Source: Epiperipatus broadwayi
Lineage: Eukaryota; Onychophora; Udeonychophora; Euonychophora; Peripatidae
Length of the DNA: 64,000 nt
Reading direction: 5' to 3'
NCBI GenBank assembly: GCA_028023455.1
Contig: JAQFVV010012496.1
Location: 124,001-188,000 of the forward strand
Shown: one piece after another, positions 30,303 to 41,929 of the stretch
Position numbering within the stretch: position 1 is the first letter of the stretch
Layout: each line of letters begins with the position of its first letter
The notes under the pieces: generated by a model
What the model saw: the letters and a program-made list of their open reading frames with translations, nothing else
What the model was told of the DNA's origin: nothing
The model's database searches: none
Position numbers and translations under genes: made by a program

Positions 30303-30370
30303 TTATTACAGTTTCGACTGTACCTTGCAGTCTTCATCAGATCTACAAAATTCAAATACATATAACAATA
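30303..30370 (-). ncRNA. Hammerhead-like motif, family D
   Basis: Minus strand: CTGATGA (30334-30340), helix II GACTG-CAAGGTA-CAGTC (five pairs), GAAA (30312-30315) followed by CTGTAATAATAATA. The (ATT)n stretch beside it replaces the sequence where helix III/I would form. Confidence 0.55.
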
Positions 30371-30930
30371 CAACCATTACATAATGCATTTCATATTTTA
30401 TACAAATTTATCAATTCTCAATATTATTAATTTTCTACTAACTTCTTAAAAATCTTTAATACATATTATATCTCTTATATGCAATTACTTTTCTAATTTT
30501 TAATTATTAATTACTCTTTTCTATCTTTCTTTTATTCTAATATCTCTAATATTTTATTTTATACATATTATCTTTTATACATATGATATTTTATACATCA
30601 TACTCTAACCTTATTTTTTTACTACCCCAATTTTATTATCCTCATCGCTATTAATATATTATTCTTTATTCTTCTTATCTTTTAATTTTATCTATTCTTA
30701 CTTAACACATTTTTTATCTTATTATTATCTCAATTATTATACATAAATTTTACCTTATTCTCTTCTTCTACTTCTCTCTATTCTCCATTTTCTATTAGTA
30801 ATTTAACTTCCTTTTAACCTCCCTTTCATATAACCTTCCCTTTGCTTATAAAATTATCCATTAAAGTGTAATAATAATAATGTTTTTGTTGAAAAAAGTG
30901 TAAGAAGAATTTTTTTAAATTGCAATATTG
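30371..30930. other. Pyrimidine-rich, AT-rich DNA
   Basis: From about 30430 to 30840 the plus strand is strongly T/C over G (few G residues), a striking strand asymmetry without coding potential. Confidence 0.6.
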
Positions 30931-30990
30931 CAATCTCCAATATATGTATTTCATGTTAAATCAGTACTCATCAGTTGGTTCAGGTCATCA
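30931..30990 (-). ncRNA. Hammerhead, family A, left arm
   Basis: Minus strand: CTGATGA (30968-30974), GAAA (30949-30952), TACATA and TA at the cleavage site, helix I ACCAA/TTGG. Helix II is weakened (GTACTG with TAACAT). Confidence 0.6.
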
Positions 30991-31640
30991 ACTCTCATAC
31001 ATATATATATATATATAATCAGTGCTCAGTTTATATTAAGATAGCAAATCCTCAAACTTTAATGGACAGACTTCAATCTTCTCCACCCTCCAACTCTTCA
31101 GCTATCCACATCATCATCGAAAATCCAATAATGTATGCTCAAACCCTTGTTGATGCCAATATTGTTGTCATACCCATGTTAACCTTAAGTCACTCTGACC
31201 CCTCATATATATGTATTGCTTGTATGGAATGGAATGGATGGCTGGGGAAAGCTTGAAAGACTGAGTTCAAATCCTGTTTAATTACATCTTAAAGTCCTGT
31301 ATTTGTAATATACTAGTATTAATTTATTACAGATTTAGCCTGTATTCTGCCCATCCCTCCATGTATTTAAATAGACATATTAAAATCATATATATGAGAG
31401 GTCAGATTGACTTAAGGTCAACATGGGTATGACAATAATATTGGCATCAACAAAGGATTGAGCATTCCACCATCAGATCTTCAATGGTAAGGATGGCTGA
31501 AAAGATGGAAGATGGAGAAGATTGAAGTCTGCCCATTAAAGTTTGAGGATTGGCTATCTTAATATAAACTGAGTGCTGATTATATATATATATATATATA
31601 TATGGGGTGCTGATTATATATATATATATATATATATGGG

Positions 31641-31705
31641 GGGGTGATGAGCTAGACCAAATGATAAGTGCTGGTTCAGCATGAAATATGTATGTTGGAG
31701 ATCAT
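31641..31705 (+). pseudogene. Broken hammerhead, family A, right arm
   Basis: The core is ATGATAA instead of CTGATGA and the cleavage nucleotide is G. Helix II GTGCTG-GTT-CAGCAT is still perfect. Confidence 0.75.
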
Positions 31706-31805
31706 TTGTCTTTTTCACATGCGTGCTGTCATGAGTGTTGGTTGTATGGAAAGGAGCGGATGTCTGGAAAAAGCTTGAAAGTCTGAATTCAAATCCTGTT
31801 TAATT

Positions 31806-32135
31806 ATTTTTAATTTCATACATAAATGTAATTATATTGTATTTATTTGGTTATAGCTCAATTAACAATCATATATTTAATGTAATTATTTACTTATATA
31901 ACCATTTTTATTGCAGACTAAATAAATAAATAAACAAAATATATTATATGAGAAATTAAAACATAAATTAAAAAAATGAATTAATTCCTAAAGATGTAAA
32001 ACATTAGCCAAAAACAAACTGGGGAATTTGAATAACAGTGGAGACGTCAAAAATAAAACTTGTACGTACTGAAATTATGAATAAATGTACACTCACTATG
32101 AATAAATGTACATTCACATATTCCCTTAGACACAA
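31806..32135. other. AT-rich DNA
   Basis: Nothing recognised. Confidence 0.4.
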
Positions 32136-32138
32136 TTA

Positions 32139-32255
32139 TCAATTTATTTGTCAAGCGTTGTTAATCATCGCAGCTGCCTTGCAAGCAAGTAGTTGGTTGC
32201 AGACGGTTGTGGGTTCGCGCTCCGGCCGATGCTATGGCATATAAAAAAAAAAATT
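32139..32255 (+). mobile_element. tRNA-derived SINE S, plus strand
   Basis: GTCAAGCGTTGTTA, then CAGCTGCCTTGCAAGCAAG, GGTTGTGGGTTCGCGCTCC (B box) and CGGCCGATGCTATGGCATAT, ending in a poly(A) tail. An internal deletion removes the A box (compare 15352-15475). Confidence 0.85.
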
Positions 32256-32504
32256 AGCAATTTTTTTTTTAATTTACTAAAATCAAAATGTTAAATTTAC
32301 TAACCGAAATCAGCTTTATATAAAATTCTATAACTTCATTATTTAAATTATAGCTACAATTTTAACAAAATTATATACTTTTTAATTCTATAAAATGCTA
32401 AAATTAGTAGCAATATATTTTAACTATTTTTAAAAATATGATCTTACGTACAACTTCTAATATGAATTTTATAATACATATATATTATAAATTACAATAT
32501 ATAT
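32256..32504. other. AT-rich DNA
   Basis: Nothing recognised. Confidence 0.4.
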
Positions 32505-33095
32505 CATAATATCATCATCATCATCATTGTCAATCATTATCAGTCCACTGCAGAATGAAGGTCTCTCCAAGTGTTCATTTCATCTCCGATCTCTAGCCTC
32601 TCTTCTGCACACTTTCTTATTTCATCCATCCATCTCACATGTAATCTTTTTCTGGGTCTTTTAGAATATCTTGGAAGCCAATTTAAGATTTCAAAGTCCA
32701 TCTATTATCATCTCTTCTAACAATATATCCAACTTAACTCCAGTCTCTTAATTCTTTCAACTATGTCATTAACACCTGTCTGTTCTCTTCCCCATATATT
32801 GTGCTTTCAAACTCTTCTTGTTACTTATAACATGCATCTTTCCATACTTCTTTGACTAGTCTGAAGTCTCTATATTGCTCTTCTATTAAGTATCCAAGTC
32901 TCAGCTACATAAATAAGATCTGGTAAACACTATTTATTAAAAACTTTCCTTTTCAAACACATAGGCATATTTTCCTTTAAATATTAAATTATTTATACCA
33001 AAAGCACTCCAATCAAGTTTAATTCTGTGATTAATTTCATTCATTATATTTCCATCTGTAGGAATAATCTGATAAAGGTTTTTGTAGTTGTTAAT

Positions 33096-33311
33096 TTATT
33101 CTAACTCATCATTATCAATTTTTATTTTAACATTTACCTTTAGTCCTACTTTCTTACTTTCATCTGATAACTCTTGCAATATTTCCGGAAGCTCTGAAGC
33201 ATTATTTGCAAAAACTACATCATCTGCAAAATCTAAATGACTTAAATAATCTCCATTTACATTTACTCTTTTAGCTTCCCATTTTAATCCACAAAATACT
33301 TTTTGCAGCAT
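33096..33311 (-). pseudogene. Reverse transcriptase fragment with the catalytic FADD box
   Basis: Contains GLKWEAKRVNVNGDYLSHLD, then FADDVVFANNASELPEILQEL and SDESKKVGLKVN. The LSHLDFADDVV motif carries the catalytic Asp pair of the reverse transcriptase palm, and the following leucine-rich segment matches that of endonuclease-reverse transcriptase LINEs (NHLRFADDIVL ... ESKKVGLKIN). The fragment ends in the KIKIDNDELE thumb segment, also seen at 20818-21123. Confidence 0.85.
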
Positions 33312-34244
33312 AGCTGTAGAAAATTAAAAAAAAATGGAGTCACCCTCTCTTACACCCTTTTTATTGTTAACTTTACTAGTTTTTATGTAATCTAATTGTT
33401 GCTGTTGCCTTTTATAAATATTTTTCTTCAGGATATGACTATGTCAAGGGTCTATAACTTGATGATCCAATGCTTTAATCACTGAAGAACTGCTTATAGA
33501 ATCAAATGTCTTTTTATAATCTCCAAAGCATAATGATAAGTCATATTCATTGGTCCTATCTATAACTTCTCTCAATACTTGGATATGATCGACTGTACTA
33601 ATAATCCAGCTTGTTCTTTTGGTTGGTTGAAATCCAATGTTTTCTATAGATGAGTTGTAACTATTTTGTTAAAAATTTTGTATAAAAATGATAAAAGACT
33701 GATAGGTCTGTAACTTCTAATATCTTCTTTATCATCTTTTTAAAATATTAATAGTGCATTTTTTCAATAATTTGGTACATCTTTGTCATTTAGATATTTG
33801 TTGCATAACATTGCCAAAAAATTATATTTCTTCATCTGCTTCTTTTAATATATTAATTATAATTCCATCATTACCTGGAACTTTTACCTTCTTCATAAAT
33901 TTATTTGCATGTCTTGATTCTTCATTTAAAGACCTCAACAATTCAGAAGATATAATAGATGTAGGAAGTATTTGTTCATTTATTATATAATTCTTGATAG
34001 AACTCTTCTACCTCATAATGTCATCTCTCTTTTTAGTAATAATTCCATCTTTTTTTCTTATTGCAGATATGTTTCCTACCAATATCAAAGTGTTGTTTTA
34101 CACTCTTGAGACTTTTTTTCTCTTCTACAGCTTTCCTTGCTAGTTCACAGTTATACCTTCTTATATCATCATCAACTCTTTTTCACACCATTTTACAAAA
34201 TTCAAGATATTCAATCCTTCTTAACACATCATTTTTATATATCT

Positions 34245-34631
34245 TCATATTCTTTCTTTTCTTCGTAAATTCTCTAGTTTCAGTAAAAAAATTATTTGGT
34301 CAATTGCTGCTTTTTTTCTACCAGTTATCTTTGTTGTAGTTTTTAAAATTGTATCAATTATTTTCCTATTAATTTCATTCAAATCTGAATCATGCTCAAA
34401 ATCTACTAAGACTTGAAATCGATTTGCAAGTTCTAGTTTAAATTCATTAGACTGTTTTGGAAGATTAGAAATATCAACTGTAAATATTGTTTTTCTTAAT
34501 AATTTTTGTGTCCCTAGTTTTGCAGTAACGTGTATCTTACATATTACTAATCGATGATCACTTCCTAAGTTTAATTTAAGGACATTACAATCTTGAAATA
34601 TGGATTTTCTGTTAGTCAAAATATAATTCAA
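34245..34631 (-). pseudogene. LINE endonuclease C-terminus fragment
   Basis: Contains YILTNRKSIFQD and GSDHRLVICKI. The D/N-Y-I-L-x-N ... G-S-D-H-R-L-V motif is the last catalytic block of apurinic-type LINE endonucleases (the SDH with its essential Asp and His). Following residues enter the linker to the RT domain. Further endonuclease sequence, frameshifted, lies at 34650-34850. Confidence 0.85.
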
Positions 34632-35690
34632 TTCTCCTCCTCAAAAAAAAAAAAGGAATTCATTGTACAAAGTTTTTCTTTTCTGAAAACTCCATAAGTC
34701 TATGTCCTCTCTCATTTCTATGACCATAACCAAATTTATCTAAGCACTTTCAGTCTCCCATAGCAATTCTAAAATGTTGTTTATCCAGATCAAAAGTCAT
34801 TTGTACATCCATAAAAAAATCTTCTACTACTTCATCATTGTGAGAACTTGTTGGGCATAAATCCGAATTATCTGCATTTGGTATCTGCTATTAAGTTGAA
34901 TAATTAATCTGACCACTCTGTCTGATATACAATCAATCTCCTCAATGTTGTTATTCCACTTTTTATTTATAATGGATCCTACTCCTCTTGTACTTCTCAT
35001 ATTTGTAACTTTGTAGTAGAATACATGTTCACTTTTTTAAGTCAATTACTTGTCTTTTCACCATTTCTTCTAACTTCACAAAACCCAATAATGTCCCATT
35101 TAATATAAGACATTTCTTCTTCCAATTCTTACAACTTTCCTTCACTTGAAAGATATTTGTAGCTGTGAGTGCCTAAACAAAAAATCATCATCAAATGGCA
35201 GCCTGGGTCCACAATCAGGGGATTCTTAGCACCCTCCACCTTCAACCACTAACCACTGCCTTCTCCGGTGACTTTACATCCTTCTGGGAATAAGGGCCAT
35301 GATTTATTTTTGTTTATCATGATTGCATATATCTATTAGAAATTTTTTTATTATTCACATTTTTTCTGCCTTATCAGACAATGAAGAAAAAAGACTGTAG
35401 CATTTCTTGATCTTAAACTCAGAGGTAAAAAGCCAATAAACTCACCTTTCTGGCTAATGCATTTTGGTAAATAGCCCATCCATGTTCATATATTATATGA
35501 ATAATCACATAGTAATAACAGCTGCAATGACATGAACACATGAAGTAGACATTTAGGAATTTGCCCTGCTCAGTTCTTTTAAGGCATCCAAAAGGAATCA
35601 AATGGTCTCCTTTCAGTTACCAGCAAACTCCCTTCTGAAGCCATATATACACATCATATATACACAAAATAAAATATCCTTCCCCATTAT

Positions 35691-36429
35691 TTACTCGAAC
35701 AACCAACTTTTTAACATCAAATGATGTTTTCATGAAATTGGTGAATTTGATTTCATCAATTACGTGAAAATATATCTTTGATGTTTAAAGGAAATTGGCT
35801 TTTGAAATGAATGATGGGGAAGGTATTTAGTTTTGTATATATATGTTGCATGTTTTGCTCAATTTCACTTGAAAACGTCTATTTTTAATTGATGAATTCA
35901 TTGAATTTTTGTAAACAAAATTTTTTTGAATAGTATTGCAATATTATATGAATTTCTATTTTATATATTTTTTAGGATATGCATTTTCTGATAGTTTTAA
36001 GAAATCTGTTTTCTAATCATTGCCATGTGTTACTCTCTCCGGTGTATATTTTTCACATTCACGTGATATTTTGCAGATGCAGTTTTAGGTTATCAGCAGT
36101 TCTAGTTTATGTTTTAAAAAGCTATTTTGATATAATATTGACTGTATATCTTGTAGTTAGTTTCTTATTCCTGTATGGATAAAGTCATTATCATCTATTT
36201 TTTATTTGATATTTTTTTGAAGTCTCTCTGTTTACTTACTTATAGTTGATGAATGTCTATTCATCAAGATGGTTTGTTGTCATTGGTTTCTGGACAAATT
36301 TGTTTTGTTCTGGTTTATAGTGATGGTATAACTCAATATTTTGTACTTTTTTATGATTATGTGTATATGCTAAATATATTCCATGCATTGATTTTATGTT
36401 AACAGTACATTCATTTGGATGCTTCCATG
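35691..36429. other. AT-rich DNA between two LINE copies
   Basis: No gene or repeat recognised. GAAATTGGTGAATTTGATTTC and nearby inverse sequence (35755-35800) form a weak local inversion. Confidence 0.35.
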
Positions 36430-37395
36430 TCCATAATATAAAGTTTCTCTTTTTCTGAAAATTCTACAAGTCTATCTCCTCTCTTATTTCTATTACCATA
36501 ACTAAATTTACTTACAACACTCATCTTTCATTTGTTTACCAATTCTAGCATTAAAGTCTTCCATAATAATTTTTAAAATGATGTTTAGTCTGATCTAGAG
36601 CCTTTTGTATATTCATATAAAATTTTCTATTAATTCATCACTATGAGAACTTGTTGGGACATAAACCTGAATTATCTGTATTTGGTATCTACTATTTAGT
36701 TAAATAAAGCTCACAAGGTTGTTCTTCTTCTTTTTATTTATAATGAATCCTACTTCATTTTCAATATTTGTGCCTTTGTAGTAGAGTACATGTCCACTTT
36801 TTAAATCAATTGTCTCTTCACCCTTTCTTCTAACTTCACAAACTCCAATAAGGTTTCATTTAATATGAAACAATTATTCTTTCAATTCTTGCAATCTTTC
36901 TTCACTTGAAAATGATCTGCAATTGTAAGTACCTAAAAATAAAAAGTCATCATCAAATGGCAGCCTGGGTCTGCAATCAGGGGATTCTTAGAAACCTCTA
37001 TTTTCAGGCACCAACTTATACCTTGGCTGATGACTTTATAACCTCCTGGAAATGTCTATTTAAAAATTTTTTTCATTCACACTCACATTCATTCTGCCTT
37101 ATAAGGCAACTGAGAAGAAAGACCAGGATGTTTTTTGATCTTAAATTCAAAGGAAAGAAGCCAATAAACTCAAGATGATGGTTAATGCAGGTTGGTGACC
37201 AGCCCATCCACGTCCATATACTATATGAATTATCACATAGTAATTTCTGCTGCAACAAGAATGTATGGAGTGGACAAGAGGAATTTTCCATGCTCAATTC
37301 CTTTACGGCCTCAAACAGGATTCAAAGTGTCTTCTTTCAATTGACATAAAACTCCCTCCTGCAGCCATAAATATACATAAATGTACATAAATATA
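36430..37395 (-). mobile_element. Second LINE copy, 5' half only
   Basis: The minus strand carries the endonuclease region (36440-36880, with ATTATGGAAGACTTTAATGC = M-E-D-F-N-A, the catalytic DFNA block) and a 5' region (36950-37395) matching 35180-35690, including GGCAGCCTGGGTC and CATATACTATATGAATTATC. The 3' half is missing. Two copies in the same orientation, about 1 kb apart, suggest either independent insertions or a local duplication. Confidence 0.75.
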
Positions 37396-37693
37396 TATGA
37401 AAATATTCCAGTGCATATCACTACTGAAAATTCAAATACAAAAAATGTTGGAATCATACTGTCAAATGTTGTTTTTCAGCAATGTCTCTTTAAATAAATA
37501 TACAAGTCTGAATTTTAAACAGCTTACCCAAAAGAATACTGTCTTAAACAGTATGCTGCAATAATATTATATATTGAAATAAAGACCTATTCAAACAAAC
37601 AGCATGAAAATTAAATTAGCAATGAACTTTAATTGCTAGTAAACAAACATGTTTAACTTATATATTCAAAGAAAGATTACAACACCAGACATT
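37396..37693. repeat. Family G element body
   Basis: CCAGTGCATATCACTACTGAA ... CAGCAATGTCTCTTTAAATAA ... CTGCAATAATATTATATATTG ... ACCTATTCAAACAAAC recurs at 41350-41600 and, inverted, at 41690-41900. In this copy a hammerhead follows directly. Confidence 0.7.
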
Positions 37694-37694
37694 T

Positions 37695-37745
37695 TAACTC
37701 CTCACTGAAGAGACCCATAGATCGAAACCGGTCTGGGGATGGGGA
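37695..37745 (+). ncRNA. Hammerhead ribozyme, type I, family G
   Basis: Plus strand: helix I strand CTCCTCA, core CTGAAGA (37705-37711, position 7 = A, tolerated), helix II GACC-CATA-GATC with one mismatch, GAAA (37724-37727), palindromic CCGG, TC (cleavage after 37733), return strand TGGGGATG. Helix I TCCTCA/TGGGGA is the same as in family C, though the rest of the element is unrelated. Confidence 0.75.
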
Positions 37746-40700
37746 CAATCCAAGATAAAATGATTTGAATGTCTTCTCTTGTAGTAGCATTTATCATAAA
37801 TAAAAAAAAAAGCTTGTTTAGAGCTATTAGCACGCTCTTAATTTTATATATATATATATATATATATTGTAACCATATATTTTAGCATAAAATATAATAA
37901 TTGATGTAACTAGTATGAAAAATTTCTCTGTCTTCTTTGGTGATTTGATTGGCTTGATTTGCGATTTGAACAGATTACTCTCTTATATTATTTTAATAAA
38001 TTTAAATTTGCTTTGTTCCATATACTAATTCGTATCATAATGTTTAACTTTTTAAAATTTTTGACAACACATTTAATTTGGTAAAATAGTATTAAAAAAT
38101 AATATTTTGTTTTATTTGTTTAAAATGATCTTAAAAATTGTTTCATTTGAATTAACAAAACCATTTGTTTAATTAAAATAAATTATTAAAAATAAATACA
38201 GTAATTACGTATGCGTCTCAATGTAAAAAAAGAAAAGAGCGCAAATTTAAGAGAAGATCGTCTGTTAGTTTGCTTTGGGAGGGAAGAAAGAAAAAGAAAA
38301 ATGGTAAAAGGCAAATGTTGTAAATTTGATAAGCTTATTTAAAATAGTTAATAAGTAAACGGATTACCACTAATTTTCTATAAACATAAAAATAACATCG
38401 TGGTATTTAATTATAAAATGAATTGCTAAATTTAAAAGTCTGTTCAAGTCGGCTGGCCAAGTGGATCAAATCACCGGTAATAATTTCCCAATATTACATT
38501 TGAAATGTCAGAGCTTCCCAGTTTAAAAGAATTAATTGCAAGAATTTGGTATGTTTTAAAATGTTTATTGTTCTACAATTTGGAAAATTTAAATAAGTAT
38601 TTTAATTACAGAAGTTTTATAAATATGAAAATTTGTTTTTTAAAAAAGAAGTTTAAATTAAAGTAAAATGTTAAAGTTATCAACATAGTTAAATATTTCT
38701 GTTTCTAATTCTAATAAAAATATAGCATTGATTGATATTTAACTTTATAATGCCAGGAATATATTTGCTAGTTAATTTGTTTGCCATTTGGATAATAAAC
38801 AGTCTTCAAATAATTTATCAAAGCTATTTTCTAATTTTATCGTCAGTTGGAATGATTAAATAAATTGCTATAATTAGTATTCTTAGATTTAAGCGTGGAT
38901 GAATAAATATTAGCATGGATGTAATAAACTTGGAACATTTTTAATAGAGAAATGTAGAAATTAATAACTTTTGAAAAACATTTTCATTTAAGTTCTGCGA
39001 GTCATATTTTTGAAATTGTTTCTTGTTTATGGAGCCACGTAAATCGTTAATCTGATAGTGATTATAATAACTAACACAAATGGATAACATTACATGTATG
39101 GAATTCAACTAGAATTATAGCTATTACTTCGTACATTTATTGTTCGACACATCGTATATGGAATTCACGGATCATATTTGTCATTATAAAATGCTCTACA
39201 ATCTAATTTGTGACACACACACCTGCTAAAATTCATATATTGAACTTTAAAATGCTATACATTTAATTTATATCACACACACACCTATTAGATTTTATGT
39301 ATTTGATGAATAATTCATTACTTTAATTTTATCGTTATATGAACTTGCATGTGAAGTTCATAAGTTATAGTTTATTAAGTTTAAAGTAATAGGGGTTGAA
39401 TAAAATATTTATTCAAGAGAATAGCGCTTGCGAAAGGGCTTGAAAAGTACTAAATGAATTCATGAGATGTATCAATCTTTGTGAGGTGTTTTGTGAGTCT
39501 TTCCAGATTTATATTCCTATGCTAATATTACTTATATTGCATTACACATGTTTTATTTTAAGCAAGATAAGTTAGTACATTAGTTGTTTTGATTAGTGTA
39601 ACATTTTATTATGCAAGAACCCACATTTGCTAAAGTGTTAGTGTTTTCCGAATGATCAGAGTAACTGAGGAGGATGATTTTGCACTTTAATATGAGGTAA
39701 ATAGTAATGTTGTTTTTTTAATGTTGAAAGGCATTAATCTGTGCCGGTGGTTAATCCGCAGATTATTTAATTGCCATTTTTGTATTTTACACTCATTCCA
39801 GCGCTGGTGGTTAATCCGCGGAATTGTGTAATTATACGTATTACTTTATGATGGTGCATCAATCCACAAAGTGTTTAGTATTATTTAATTCCTATGTGTA
39901 GATGAACGCATCCACAGGAATATGTTTTACTTCATAGATATAAGTTGGGCAAAGTATTTTAGTTAATCTGCTAAATCATCTTCTTCCATTTGTAAGCATA
40001 ATTTACAAGTTAGATCATCAAATTGTAGCAGGACATTCTATTTAAGTTACTTCATAATAATTAACTGTCGGTTGATTATTATTTACCGTAGTGTAAGTTT
40101 ACATTTTCATTTTATTTAATGATTGCATTATAGCTAAATCCTACAGATATAATATTATTTATTATATTATTCTAATTTTACGGTATGGATTTATTGAATC
40201 TGGAAATGATGTTAAATACTTCATGAGTTGATGTTGAATTTAGTATAATTTGCTCAAGATTCATTATATCAAATTGAAATAAGGTATGATTAAGTTTTTA
40301 AAACCGTACCTATGATATGGTATTGAAGAAAGTCGATGGAAGTATAATTTACTTATTTTATTTGTTTATTTATGTCTTTAATTATAACATTAGAATTAAT
40401 TATTTATTATTCATAAATTTGTAAATAAACGTTGATTTATAATTAAACTTACTGTGCCGTTGCTATGTGTCATTCTTAAAATCAGAAATCATAAACCTTG
40501 GATAGAGCATACATTGAAATACATACTATAGTCAACATGATATAAGAGTTTAACGATATTTTGAGAAAAACATTTGGATGCTTTTAGTCTTTGGTAGTTT
40601 ATGATGTGTGGGGTACAATAAAATCCCATTTACCTTTTCCATCATTTTGGCTTTGCGTAGTTGATTATAGTATACAATACAAATTGATTAGTAAACCTGT

Positions 40701-41280
40701 AAACAGATTTTCCAAATAATGATAAGATTGAATATATTTACTTAACATTTTAAATTGTCATTTGTCAGTATAAAAAGAGTCTCAGTGGTATAGTAAACCA
40801 TAAAAAGAACCCAAGTATTTATGTTTATTTATTGCAAAGCTTTACCTAGACTAGCATTTGTATTAAAAATCATATAGATGGTTTAAAATTTCATAATCGT
40901 ATGTAGTTTCACAAATTATGCCATCTTGTACATGGTCGGCCATCGGGTCTCATACAATAAAAATCGCAAATTAAGGTTTGTAACATAATAACATTGCAAT
41001 TATAATTTGTTTACTGTATTTTATCATACTACTATGGTAGGTCATCGTGGTATACCCTGGTTGCGATCAAATTAAATCATAAAAGTTTATGTTAGATCAT
41101 TGGTTTGGTCTGTGGTAAGTTGCTCCAGATATTGGTTGTGGTCTTTGGTGCATAAAATAGATAGCATAATATGCTTTTGGATGCAGCTCTTAATAGCTGA
41201 CAATGTGTAGCGGGAGGTGATCAGTGATCGAGGTTACGATTCTCAGTGCACTGATGTTTTGGTGATATTATGTAGTTGAC
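37746..41280. other. Repeat-poor block of 3.5 kb
   Basis: Apart from (TA)n at 37841-37867 and the motif array at 39741-39920, no repeat family of this window occurs here. There are no coding frames. It may be unique intergenic or intronic DNA, or contain regulatory sequence. Confidence 0.45.
39735..39925. repeat. Short degenerate motif array (GGTTAATCCGC)
   Basis: GTGCCGGTGGTTAATCCGCA (39741) and GCGCTGGTGGTTAATCCGCG (39801) are 60 bases apart. Weaker forms GGTGCATCAATCCAC (39853) and GAACGCATCCACAG (39904) follow at 48-50 base spacing. It stands out by GC content in AT-rich surroundings. The function is unknown. Confidence 0.6.
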
Positions 41281-41365
41281 CACACTTAGAGGGTTACAAT
41301 ATATATATATATATATATATAAGAATTAGAAAATACAATATATATATATATATATATATAAGAAT
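41281..41365. repeat. (TA)n microsatellites, duplicated
   Basis: ACAATATATATATATAT ... AAGAAT(T)AGAAAATAC occurs twice in tandem, at 41298 and 41335. Confidence 0.9.
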
Positions 41366-41900
41366 AAGAAAATACCCCAGTGCATATCTCTAGCTAAAAA
41401 TTCACATATAAAATGTTCAAACCATTCTCGCAAACATTGTTTTTTTAGCAATGTCCTCTGTGAATAAATATAAAATCTAAACTTCAAACAGCTGATTCAA
41501 AAGGGTATTATACATACTCTCTTGACTGACATGCTGCAACAATGTTATAGATTGAAATACAGACCTATTCAAACAAAGAGTGTGAAATATATTTGAATTT
41601 TCAGCTAGCAATAAGCACGGGGATATTTTCTTACATATTTATGTTGGGAGATAGCAATGTTTAAAATGACAGAGGTTATAGTCTTTGTATATGTAAGTTA
41701 AACATGTTTACTTACAATTAATTTAAGATCATGGCTAATTTAATTTTATGCACTTTGTTTGAATAGGTCTGCATTTTAATATATAATATTGTTGCAGCAT
41801 ACAATTCAAAAAATATCCTTTTGAGTAAGCGGTTTGAAGTTCAGTCTTACTTATTCACAGTAGGTGTTGCTGAAAAAAACATTAAAATGTTCGGTAGACT
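41340..41900. repeat. Family G foldback element
   Basis: Left arm 41350-41600 matches 37396-37640. Right arm 41690-41900 is its inverse (TTTGAATAGGTCTGCATTTT, TTGCTGAAAAAAACATT). The centre, 41600-41690, lacks the hammerhead seen in the 37.7-kb copy. Confidence 0.7.
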
Positions 41901-41929
41901 GCAGTTTATGGATAATAAAAGAATAGACA

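Larger units (their letters stand above)
30931..31805. mobile_element. Family A foldback element, two inverted hammerheads
   Basis: Left arm 30935-31212 and right arm 31387-31705 are inverse over TTAAGATAGCAAATCCTCA, GGACAGACTTCAATCTTCTCC and GTTAACCTTAAGTCACTCTG. The loop (31213-31386) contains GGAATGGATGGCTGGGGAAA and a B-box-like GAGTTCAAATCC. (TA)n tracts of different length sit in each arm (31001-31017, 31584-31600 and 31617-31638). No ORF. Confidence 0.85.
32505..35690 (-). mobile_element. Long LINE copy with endonuclease and reverse transcriptase remnants
   Basis: The minus strand runs from a 5' region near 35690 to the 3' tail (complement of ATCATCATCATCATCAT at 32511-32527). In order, the strand holds a 5' part (35330-35690, shared with 37130-37395), endonuclease C-terminus (34245-34631), scattered RT fragments (33340-34240, many frameshifts), the FADD block (33096-33311) and the decayed C-terminus (32560-32930). 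Length is close to a full element of about 3.2 kb, but every segment is interrupted by stops or frameshifts. It is dead. Confidence 0.85.

Noticed and set aside
34061-34339. Plus-strand frame of 92 codons
   Set aside because: It is antisense to the LINE endonuclease/RT remnant on the minus strand.
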